A stretch of 10,484 bases of DNA from Verrucomicrobiales bacterium. GTDB lineage: Bacteria; Verrucomicrobiota; Verrucomicrobiia; Verrucomicrobiales; DEV007. Location of the stretch: positions 1-10,484 of the forward strand of contig JABDJT010000119.1 in the NCBI GenBank assembly GCA_013003335.1, given 5' to 3'. Shown one piece after another: positions 1-7,295 of the stretch. The notes beneath the pieces were generated by a model that saw only the letters and a list, made by a program, of their open reading frames with translations, was not told where the DNA came from and did no database searches. Made by a program: the position numbers and the translations under genes. Numbering within the stretch: position 1 is the stretch's first letter; every line of letters begins with the position of its first letter.

Positions 1-2110
1 CCTCACTACCTTCCGCATCATGGCTGTCGCCGTGAAAGGAAACCGGTTCGGTTCCGGTGAAGCGCCCGCCACGGTGAACAAGCCGCTGATTATCGAGCCA
101 TCTCTGCCGCGCTTCACAAACGTCGGCGACCAGGTCGATCTGACCGCGGTTTTGCACAACAACACGAAGCGAAATCTCGAGCTGGAACTCGAAATCAATC
201 TTGATGAGCGGGCCATGTTTTTGCCGGAAGCTCCCGGCCTCGTTCCGACGACAGATTCCAAACCTGCCGCCGCAGGCCGAACCCTGAAACGCCGCTACAC
301 GATCGGTGCAGGCAAAACCGAGCGGATCAGCAATCCGGCCGTTTTCACGAAAACCGGCGAAGCGAAGTGGACCTGGAAAGCCAGCGCAATCGATGACAAA
401 TCGCTCGTCGATGCGACCGAATCGAAGTTCGATGTCGGTTACCCGATCCCGATTTTGCGGGACGCGGAGCACCTCTCGCTCGCCGATCAAAAAGCGGCCA
501 ACGCCCTCAAAAAACTCGATCCGGCTCTTCTGAACGGTTCCGGAAAGGTGAAGGTCACCGTTTCCAATTCCCGGCTCATCGAAGCGACTGAGGCGCTCGA
601 TTACCTGCTGAAGTATCCGTACGGCTGCATCGAGCAAACCAGTTCCAGCACCCTTCCGTGGCTCAGCACGAAAAACATGCGCGAAGCCCTGCCGGCTTTG
701 AAAAAATCGGACAAAGAGATCGCTGCAGCCATCCAGGCCGGAGCCGATCGCCTGCTCACGATGCAGACGGACAGCGGCGGTCTCAGCTACTGGCCCGGCA
801 AAAGTGAACCCGTCTTGTGGGGCAGTTCCTACGGCGGACTTGTGCTGGCGCTGGCCAAAAAATCCGGTGCTGATTTGCCGGAAGAACGGCTCGACGCGCT
901 CTGGGATTACCTCGGCAAAAACCTGCGGAACACCGCGAATTTGAAGGAGCCTTATGAACTCTCCCAGCGCTGCCTGGCCGCCTACACCCTCGGCGTCGCG
1001 GGTTATCCGGAAGACAGCTACCTCACCGTTTTTTATGAAAAACGCGATCAACTCCCCTCCGAAGCCCGCAACCTGCTGGCCATGGCGATCATGGAAAGCG
1101 CGAAGGCAAAAGGCGAAACGGAGTGGTCGGAGACAACTCGAAATCGAGTCACGGAACTGCTCGCAGACGTGAAAGAAGGCCCTTCAAGCGGGGTCAGCTG
1201 GTACGGAAAGTCATACGCTTCCTCCACCCATTTGATCGCCTGGTCGAATTTCGATGTCGAAAGTGATTCGACTGAGCAGACTCTCACCCGCTTGCTCACC
1301 TTGCGCCGTCCCGGCGGTCGTGGATGGGGTAGCACCTATTCCAACGCCTGGCCGCTTCTCGCCCTTGCGAATCACACCCAGGCGACCGGTGTCTCACTCG
1401 CCAACGTCGATTGCACGATTCAGCTCGGCGACGAAAAACACGTCGTCAAATTCAAGCCCAGCCCGTCGAGCGGTGAGGTGGAATTCCCTTTCGAGGGCGA
1501 TTTGCGGAACAGCGAGCTGAAGATACAACTCAGCAACAACGCGAAGATTTTCGCGCACGTCGAACTCCAGTCGCAGCCGAAAATCGCGCCCCTCGAGCCG
1601 AAAAATCAGGGCTTCGCCATCACCCGGAAGTATCAGGAAATCGATCCCGACGGCACGATTCACGACGCCGATGACCTCTCCGTCGGCGATCTCGTGCTCG
1701 TCACGCTGAATCTGAATCTTCCTGAGAACAACGAGCATTACCTCGCGATCGACGATCCGTTGCCCTCAATTTTCGAAGCGGTGAACCCCGAGTTCAAAAC
1801 CCAGGCGAACAAGGGAGTCCCGCGAAATCAGGACGGCGGCGGAGCGGCTCGGGCGAACTTCAGCAACTTGTATACCCACCACAAGGAACTCCGCACTGAC
1901 CGCGCCCTGTTCTTCGCGGATTACACATACCGCGCCGGTGACTACCGGATTCAGTATCTCGCCCGCGTGATTTCCTCCGGTGAAGTCACCGCCCCGCCCG
2001 CCAAGATCGAGGCGATGTATGAACCGCATCGGTACGGTTTGTCCGGCACAGTGAGAATCAAATCCAAGCCGCTCGATCTGGATCAGAACAAACTCGCGAC
2101 CGCGGAATAA
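1..2110 (+). CDS. Bacterial alpha-2-macroglobulin family protein, C-terminal part (5' end outside window)
   Basis: The reading frame is open from the first base, and residues before the ATG at 20 (LTTFRIMAVAVKG) already match the alpha-2-macroglobulin core. The gene therefore starts upstream and the ATG at 20 is internal. About 702 residues are visible. In order they are the A2M core domain (to about base 450), a thioester domain with CIEQ at bases 626-637 in the context YPYGCIEQTSS, an alpha-helical region with the family-typical GGLSYWPG (about 779-800), and a C-terminal macroglobulin domain (about 1600-2090) with DDPLPSIFE and YRIQYLARV. The intact Cys-Glu-Gln predicts an active thioester able to bind attacking proteases covalently. 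In this family the protein is periplasmic and often membrane-anchored; its N-terminal signal cannot be seen here. It lies directly upstream of pbpC, as in many Gram-negative bacteria, where the pair is thought to defend and repair the envelope. Family call is very secure. Confidence 0.95.
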   Translation, partial: LTTFRIMAVAVKGNRFGSGEAPATVNKPLIIEPSLPRFTNVGDQVDLTAVLHNNTKRNLELELEINLDERAMFLPEAPGLVPTTDSKPAAAGRTLKRRYTIGAGKTERISNPAVFTKTGEAKWTWKASAIDDKSLVDATESKFDVGYPIPILRDAEHLSLADQKAANALKKLDPALLNGSGKVKVTVSNSRLIEATEALDYLLKYPYGCIEQTSSSTLPWLSTKNMREALPALKKSDKEIAAAIQAGADRLLTMQTDSGGLSYWPGKSEPVLWGSSYGGLVLALAKKSGADLPEERLDALWDYLGKNLRNTANLKEPYELSQRCLAAYTLGVAGYPEDSYLTVFYEKRDQLPSEARNLLAMAIMESAKAKGETEWSETTRNRVTELLADVKEGPSSGVSWYGKSYASSTHLIAWSNFDVESDSTEQTLTRLLTLRRPGGRGWGSTYSNAWPLLALANHTQATGVSLANVDCTIQLGDEKHVVKFKPSPSSGEVEFPFEGDLRNSELKIQLSNNAKIFAHVELQSQPKIAPLEPKNQGFAITRKYQEIDPDGTIHDADDLSVGDLVLVTLNLNLPENNEHYLAIDDPLPSIFEAVNPEFKTQANKGVPRNQDGGGAARANFSNLYTHHKELRTDRALFFADYTYRAGDYRIQYLARVISSGEVTAPPAKIEAMYEPHRYGLSGTVRIKSKPLDLDQNKLATAE

Positions 2111-2113
2111 CGA

Positions 2114-2164
2114 TTTTCGATTCAACAGGGTATGGTCGCCGAACCAACCCTGTTGGATCGTTTT
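2114..2164 (+). repeat. Palindromic repeat copy A
   Basis: Element of about 51 bp occupying nearly the whole alpha-2-macroglobulin/pbpC gap. The main arms CGATTCAACAGGGT (2118-2131) and ACCCTGTTGGATCG (2147-2160) can form a 14-bp stem with one T-G wobble and a 15-nt loop. The right half, GAACCAACCCTGTTGG (2141-2156), is identical to copies B and D. The ATG at 2132 sits in the loop. The outer flank differs from copies B and D: TTTTCGA on the left instead of AAAACGA. The element is followed by only four T's, so it does not look like a standard terminator. Confidence 0.85.
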
Positions 2165-2170
2165 GACGAA

Positions 2171-4552
2171 ATGGGAAAATCTAAAAAGCAGAATTCAAAA
2201 TTGGATCAGCCGCTGAAGAGAAAGCGGCGACTGCGCCGTTTTGTTGTCGGGTTGGGCGGTCTCGCGCTTTTTGGCTATCTCGTCCTGCTCTACATCGTCC
2301 CGTGGTTTTTCGAAATGCCGACCGGGCTGCAAGAGGGGCCCCTGACGGGACTGGAATTCACCGACCGGGATGGGAAACCGCTTCGACGATTGCTTGCTGA
2401 TGACCTCCGGATCGATCGCCCCGCGACCATCGACGAAATTCCGAAGAGACTGATCGACGCGACCCTGGCCGCCGAAGATTCCCGGTTTTTCTCGCACAAC
2501 GGGATCGATTACATCGGCACGATCCGAGCGGTGCGGGATGCAATTTTGCACCGAAAATTCGTCTCCGGTGCATCGACGGTCACCCAGCAGCTCGTCAAAA
2601 TCACCTCGCCACCGCGCGAGCGGGAATTGAAAACAAAGGCGATCGAAGCCTTCACCGCGCGGCGAATCGAGATGTCATGGTCGAAGGACGAAATTCTCGC
2701 GGCCTACATGAACCGGCTGCCGTATGGGAATCAACTTCACGGCTGTCGTGCCGCGGCCCGCGGCTATTTTGGAAAACCGCTCGCCGATCTTTCCATCGCC
2801 GAATCCGCCTTTCTCGCCGGTCTTCCCAACAAGCCGACACGCCTCAATCCTTACCGGAATTTCCAGGGAGCACGAGGCCGGCAGGTTTGGATATTAAATC
2901 GGCTTTTGACCGAAGGATGGATCACTGAAGAGGAATTTCTCGTCGCGCTGGATGAAAAAATTGTGCTGCAGCCGCGCAGTAGCCAGGTCTTTCACGCCCC
3001 CCATTTTCTCGAGCTGATTTTGGAACAAAAAGTCCCGCAAACGGCCAGTTTTGATTTTCCCGATCACACCGTGCAAACCACTCTCGATCTTGATTTGCAA
3101 AAATTCGTTGAGGCTACGATTCACGAACAGCTTTCCCAATTGGGCGACGATGAAGACGGAGCCAGTGACGCGTTCCAGGGCGCAGTCGTTGTGATCGAAA
3201 ATGCGACCGGCGACGTGTTGGCGCTGGCCGGGTCCCGTGATTTTTTCAATTCCCCCGGCGGCCAGATCAACGGCGCGTGGCGTCCTCGTTCGGCCGGTTC
3301 CACGCTGAAACCATTTACCTATCTGCTGGCTCTTGAGTATGGTTTCACCGCTGCGAGCGTGATTCCCGACCTGCCGGTCGAATACATCACCGCGACCGGA
3401 TCTTATCGACCTGTGAACTACAATCGCCGGTTCCACGGGCCGGTTTCCCTTCGATACGCCCTCGCTAATTCGCTGAATGTTCCTGCAGTTCGAACTCTCG
3501 ATGAGATCGGTGGAGCAGAAAAATTGCACACGATCTTGACCCGCGATCTGGGCCTCACAGGTCTCTCACCGGAGGCGTCCCACTATGGTCTTGGCCTAAC
3601 GATCGGGAATGCGGAGGTGCGACTGTTGGAATTGGCAAATGCGTATGCCGCGCTGGCGAGGTTGGGCCAATTTCGCCCGGTGAATTTGATCAAAACGAAG
3701 CAACAGGGTTCGTTCGGTGAACCAACCCTGTTGGATCGTTCTGCCTGCTGGCTGATTGCCGACATCCTGTCCGACAACGCCGCCCGCGCCGATTCCTTCG
3801 GGTTCGATTCGCCGTTGCGGTTGCCGTTCCGGGCAGCCTGCAAAACGGGAACGAGTACGGATTACCGTGACAACTGGACGCTCGGGTTCACGCCGGAATT
3901 CACCGTCGGGGTTTGGGTGGGCCGTTTTGACAACGCACCGTTGCAAAACGTGTCCGGCATTTCCGGTGCCGGCCCGATTTTTCAGGAGGTGATGACCCGG
4001 GTGCATCGAGACACACCGGCGACTTGGTACGAAAAACCGGATTCGATCGTGGAAGTGGAGATCGACCGACTGAATGGCAAGCGCGTTCACGACGGCCTGA
4101 AAATTCTCCCGCGCAAGACGGCGATCGAATTTTTCCGGCGCGATTTTCTGCCGGTCCGTGCGTTGCCCGAAAATTATTCGGCCGACGGCCGGACGTTGCT
4201 GCCGCCGAATTACGCAAACTGGTTTTCCGGTGGTTCCAATTCAGTGAGACAATTTGCCGCAATCGATTCCGGAGAAAGACCGGCAGAGACCGAAACGAAA
4301 TTCCGAATCGTCAGTCCGCTGTCGGGCACAATTGCCTATCTCGACCCGGATTTGCCGAACGGCGGCCGGTTTTTCCTGCTAAAGACAGAAGGCGAATCCG
4401 GCGGGATTCAGTGGCGCAGTCCGACATTGAAAATTCAATCGCGCGAAAATCGCGATCCGGTCGTGGTCCTGCAACCCGGCGCGCATGAAATTCTCGCGAT
4501 CGATGCGGAAGGGCGGGAAGTGCGTTCGCGGTTGGTTGTTGAAGAGCTCTGA
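2171..4552 (+). CDS. pbpC: Penicillin-binding protein 1C (bifunctional peptidoglycan glycosyltransferase/transpeptidase)
   Basis: Class A PBP of the PBP1C type, 793 aa from ATG 2171. A Lys/Arg-rich cytoplasmic tail precedes one transmembrane segment (about 24-47). The GT51 domain shows AAEDSRFFSHNG (catalytic Glu102) and GASTVTQQL (about 133-141), and polymerises lipid II. The transpeptidase domain has STLK (Ser377, nucleophile), SLN (Ser434) and KTGT (Lys558). A C-terminal beta domain (about 711-793, FRIVSPLSG onward) matches the PBP1C-specific BiPBP_C family. The frame extends upstream to ATG 2132, but those 13 codons lie largely in a palindromic repeat (copy A), so 2171 is preferred. Neither start has a convincing Shine-Dalgarno. 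A second copy of the repeat (copy B, 3692-3742) adds 17 codons in frame between SLN and KTG. Probably co-transcribed with the alpha-2-macroglobulin gene 60 bases upstream. Family assignment is secure; the exact start is not. Confidence 0.95.
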   Translation: MGKSKKQNSKLDQPLKRKRRLRRFVVGLGGLALFGYLVLLYIVPWFFEMPTGLQEGPLTGLEFTDRDGKPLRRLLADDLRIDRPATIDEIPKRLIDATLAAEDSRFFSHNGIDYIGTIRAVRDAILHRKFVSGASTVTQQLVKITSPPRERELKTKAIEAFTARRIEMSWSKDEILAAYMNRLPYGNQLHGCRAAARGYFGKPLADLSIAESAFLAGLPNKPTRLNPYRNFQGARGRQVWILNRLLTEGWITEEEFLVALDEKIVLQPRSSQVFHAPHFLELILEQKVPQTASFDFPDHTVQTTLDLDLQKFVEATIHEQLSQLGDDEDGASDAFQGAVVVIENATGDVLALAGSRDFFNSPGGQINGAWRPRSAGSTLKPFTYLLALEYGFTAASVIPDLPVEYITATGSYRPVNYNRRFHGPVSLRYALANSLNVPAVRTLDEIGGAEKLHTILTRDLGLTGLSPEASHYGLGLTIGNAEVRLLELANAYAALARLGQFRPVNLIKTKQQGSFGEPTLLDRSACWLIADILSDNAARADSFGFDSPLRLPFRAACKTGTSTDYRDNWTLGFTPEFTVGVWVGRFDNAPLQNVSGISGAGPIFQEVMTRVHRDTPATWYEKPDSIVEVEIDRLNGKRVHDGLKILPRKTAIEFFRRDFLPVRALPENYSADGRTLLPPNYANWFSGGSNSVRQFAAIDSGERPAETETKFRIVSPLSGTIAYLDPDLPNGGRFFLLKTEGESGGIQWRSPTLKIQSRENRDPVVVLQPGAHEILAIDAEGREVRSRLVVEEL
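3692..3742 (+). repeat. Palindromic repeat copy B, in frame inside pbpC
   Basis: Arms CAACAGGGTT (3701-3710) and AACCCTGTTG (3724-3733) pair perfectly over 10 bp around a 13-nt loop. Outer arms AAAACGA (3692-3698) and TCGTTCT (3736-3742) extend the symmetry. The element is 51 bp, exactly 17 codons. It reads K-T-K-Q-Q-G-S-F-G-E-P-T-L-L-D-R-S in pbpC without disturbing the frame. It shares 22 consecutive bases with copy A across the right arm. It lies between the SxN and KTG motifs, just before the conserved-looking ACWLIADILSD segment. Confidence 0.88.
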
Positions 4553-4570
4553 GAGACAAATAAAGACGGT

Positions 4571-4589
4571 GGGTTCACGATACGAACCC
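4571..4589 (+). other. Small hairpin after pbpC, possibly a remnant of the palindromic repeat
   Basis: GGGTTC (4571-4576) and GAACCC (4584-4589) form a 6-bp stem with a 7-nt loop, 19 bases after the pbpC stop. The GGGTTC and GAACC words also occur in the centre of the repeat family, but the CAACA/TGTTG outer arms are missing, so kinship is uncertain. No T-run follows, so it is a poor intrinsic terminator. The remainder of the 165-base gap holds one more short inverted repeat, CCGATT/AATCGG (4642-4658), and nothing else I can support. Confidence 0.35.
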
Positions 4590-4717
4590 CTCTGAAACCT
4601 TGTCATCGATTTGTTGTCACGTTTTAGCTCCGAAGGGCTATCCGATTACGTGAATCGGTGCTGGACCAAATCTCCGGCCGAATCTATTTTTGGCCCATCA
4701 ACCCACCTTTTGAAGTG

Positions 4718-7204
4718 ATGCAAATTCGCCACCTCTTTCCTGTCTTCACCACCGCAATTTTTGGCATCAGCCCACTGGCTTCCGCGGCCCCCGATTTTGA
4801 AAAGGACGTGAAACCGATTTTCGAGGCAAACTGCCTGCGGTGTCATGGTTCAGGAAAGGAAAAGGGCGATCTACGGATGCACGAAAAGGAGTTGTTTTTC
4901 AAAGGCGGTTCTTCGGGCGATCCGATGGTGGTAAAAGGCGATCCGAAGGCCAGTTCGCTGATCGACCGGATTACGCTGCCGCCGCAGGATGACGAAATCA
5001 TGCCGCAGGAAGCAGAGCCGCTTTCTCCGAACGAAATCAAGATTTTGACCGAGTGGGTCGAATCCGGTGCCGAATGGCCGGAGGGGGTTCGCCTCAAGAC
5101 GGCGAAGAAGGTGTTGATCACCGATGCGATTCCGAAGGGTATTCCCGGTTCGACGGTTGAGATTGCGAAGAATATTGATGAGCTGATTAAGCACGAGAAT
5201 CAGAACCGGAAGGTGGAAAAAGCGGACAAGATTGATGACCTGGCGTTTCTCCGCCGGGCGACGGTGGATTTGATCGGGCGGATTCCTCGCGTGCAAGAAG
5301 TTAATGAATACCTGACCTGGTCGCCGGCCGAACGCCGTGAAAAATTGGTCGATAAGCTGTTGCAGGATCCGCGTTTCACGGATCGCTGGACCGTTTTCCT
5401 GGCTGACACGTTGCGGGTGCGTTCGAATGCCACGGGCGGTCGTGAATTGCTGGCCTGGGTGCATACCTCGGTCGATCAGAACGAACCCTGGGACCGGATG
5501 GCGCAGGAACTGATTTCCGCCAGTGGCCGGACCACGCAGAATCCGGCGGTTGGATTTTTGCTGAATGACAACACCGATCCGATGTCGATGGCGGCAGGTG
5601 TCAGCCAGATTTTCCTCGGTGTGCGGATGTCCTGCGCGCAGTGCCACGATCACCCGTTTGATGACTGGCAGCAGACCGATTTTTATGAAATGGCGAGTTT
5701 CTTCGGAAAAACGATTCAGCGTCAGAATCAGTTCGCACGGACGACTTACACCACCGAGCAGGAGCAAAACCGCGTGATGTGGCCGCCGGAGCGGGAGAAC
5801 CCTCCAAGCCGCGAGGAAGTTGAGCCAAACTTTCCGTTCGAACTCGCAAAATTCGACAAGACGCCGCAATACATCGCCCGGTTTGAGAAACTCCGCGCTG
5901 CCGAGGTCGAAAAACTCGCGAAGAAAGACGAAGGCGTCGATTTGGACAGCCTCATCGACCTCGATGGCGGGGCGAAAAAGAAAGACGATTTTGACGTGCT
6001 CGCCGAAGCGAAAATGGCGAGTAAAGACCTGAAAGTTCACCAGGATCTTTACAAGCCGAGCGAACTCCGCAGCGAGTTGGCTCAAAAGGTAACCGATCCG
6101 CGCAACCCGTATTTTGCCCGCGCATTTGCGAACCGTGTTTGGGCCGAGTTGAATGGCAGAGGTTTCGTGATGCCGCTCGACAATTTCACCGAATACCAGG
6201 CCAATTCCCACCCGCAGACGCTGGAATACATTTCCCGCGAATTCATCGCGAGCGGGTACGACATGCGCGAGCTCGTCCGGATGATCATGCTGACGGACAC
6301 GTATCGCCGAGGCCATTTGCCGGGTGATCCGGGTGCGACCACCCTGGAAAAAGCCGAGATCGCTTTCACTGCCAGCCCGGTTCGCCGGATGCTGTCGGAA
6401 GCGCTGTTCGATTCCACCGTGATCGCTGGTCATCTCGAATCGAAAAAGTGGCGCGACGGCGAAAATGTCCGTGTCGTTTCCAGGCAAATCCGAATTCCGC
6501 TCGGTCGCCAGGAACTGACGCCGAATCCGGAAGAAGGCGGAGCTGAAATGGCGATGATGCAGCCGGGCGGCAACGCCGCGATGGCTTCCGCCGGAGCGGG
6601 ATACAGCCTCGAAGACAGCATCGAAATTGATTTCAAGAAAGTGCTGGCCGATTCCGCCGCGCAGGAAGAAGACCTCGAATCGATGAAGGCGATGGAAGAC
6701 GCCAAGATCGAAGCCGAGAAACGCCGCCGCGAGGCCGAAGAAGCCGCCCGGCGCCGTCAGGGTCCGCAGCGTTACCAACTGAAAACGGTCGAAGAAAAAC
6801 TCGACGACAACCCGAGCTTCAACAGCACGATGCGAATGGCTTCACCGGCCCCCGCCGATCACTTTCTACGCGTGTTCGGTCAGCCGAGCCGCGAAGGTCT
6901 TGGCGAATTCCGCGATCATTCGCCGTCTCTGCGCCAGCAGTTGATGATGCTGAATGGAAAAGCAACTCACGAAGCCGCCCGGGTCGGTACGCTCGAGCCG
7001 CTCTTCGCCATGCTTTCCGTAGAAAATCCGGATCTCGAAAAAGCGATCAAGCAGGTGTATCTTGAAACCTTGACTCGCGAGCCGGATGCCGAAGAAATGG
7101 CCGACGCGAAAGCGATTTTAACCGAAAGTGAAACTCCGCTTGCCGGTATGTCCGATCTCCGCTGGGCGCTCTTGAATTGCCACGAATTCCGTTTCCTTCC
7201 CTGA
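4718..7204 (+). CDS. Exported cytochrome-c (PSCyt1)/DUF1549/DUF1553 protein
   Basis: From ATG 4718 the 828-aa product begins with a Sec-type signal peptide (MQIRHLFPVF then a hydrophobic stretch to ASA-AP, about residue 23). The frame is also open from a GTG at 4658, but that would bury the signal peptide behind 20 extra residues. Next comes a planctomycete cytochrome c domain with heme motif CLRCH (39-43) and the usual EIMPQ and W-V-E-S-G-A-E-W ending (to about 130). The DUF1549 domain follows (about 160-350) and carries a second CxxCH, CAQCHDHPFDDW (306-317). The DUF1553 domain runs from about 459 (DPRNPYFARAFANRVW) to the end. It is interrupted by a Met/Gly/Ala-rich stretch and a highly charged helical segment (about 645-680, EAEKRRREAEEAARRR). 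The protein is predicted to act outside the cytoplasm. Its biochemical role is unknown; the heme motif suggests redox activity. It is paired with the DUF1501 gene 91 bases downstream, a very common arrangement. Confidence 0.93.
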   Translation: MQIRHLFPVFTTAIFGISPLASAAPDFEKDVKPIFEANCLRCHGSGKEKGDLRMHEKELFFKGGSSGDPMVVKGDPKASSLIDRITLPPQDDEIMPQEAEPLSPNEIKILTEWVESGAEWPEGVRLKTAKKVLITDAIPKGIPGSTVEIAKNIDELIKHENQNRKVEKADKIDDLAFLRRATVDLIGRIPRVQEVNEYLTWSPAERREKLVDKLLQDPRFTDRWTVFLADTLRVRSNATGGRELLAWVHTSVDQNEPWDRMAQELISASGRTTQNPAVGFLLNDNTDPMSMAAGVSQIFLGVRMSCAQCHDHPFDDWQQTDFYEMASFFGKTIQRQNQFARTTYTTEQEQNRVMWPPERENPPSREEVEPNFPFELAKFDKTPQYIARFEKLRAAEVEKLAKKDEGVDLDSLIDLDGGAKKKDDFDVLAEAKMASKDLKVHQDLYKPSELRSELAQKVTDPRNPYFARAFANRVWAELNGRGFVMPLDNFTEYQANSHPQTLEYISREFIASGYDMRELVRMIMLTDTYRRGHLPGDPGATTLEKAEIAFTASPVRRMLSEALFDSTVIAGHLESKKWRDGENVRVVSRQIRIPLGRQELTPNPEEGGAEMAMMQPGGNAAMASAGAGYSLEDSIEIDFKKVLADSAAQEEDLESMKAMEDAKIEAEKRRREAEEAARRRQGPQRYQLKTVEEKLDDNPSFNSTMRMASPAPADHFLRVFGQPSREGLGEFRDHSPSLRQQLMMLNGKATHEAARVGTLEPLFAMLSVENPDLEKAIKQVYLETLTREPDAEEMADAKAILTESETPLAGMSDLRWALLNCHEFRFLP

Positions 7205-7212
7205 ACGAACCA

Positions 7213-7264
7213 TTTTCCGATCCAACAGGGTCTGTTCGTTGAACGAACCCTGTTGATTCGAAAA
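7213..7264 (+). repeat. Palindromic repeat copy C
   Basis: Copy in the DUF1549/DUF1553-to-DUF1501 gap. Arms CAACAGGGT (7223-7231) and ACCCTGTTG (7247-7255) pair over 9 bp. Alternatively CAACAGG/CCTGTTG encloses an inner hairpin GTTCGTT-G-AACGAAC (7234-7248). The outer arms are TTTTC on the left and GAAAA on the right, a complementary pair that is the inverse of the AAAACGA/TCGTTTT flanks seen in copies B and D. Its length is 52 bp, one more than the other copies. It ends about 31 bases before the DUF1501 start. Confidence 0.82.
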
Positions 7265-7295
7265 CTCCCAAAACAACCACACACCCACCAAAATC

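Noticed and set aside
20..22. ATG at 20 as the start of the alpha-2-macroglobulin gene
   Set aside because: The frame is open upstream to the window edge, residues before it fit the family, and the large N-terminal macroglobulin domains and signal would be missing.
4658..4717. GTG at 4658 as the start of the DUF1549/DUF1553 gene
   Set aside because: It would add 20 residues before a well-formed signal peptide that begins at ATG 4718.
4871..6778. Very long open frame on the - strand (635 codons) opposite the DUF1549/DUF1553 gene
   Set aside because: It mirrors the codon bias of the real gene. The translation has no recognisable domain, while the + strand encodes clear heme, DUF1549 and DUF1553 motifs.
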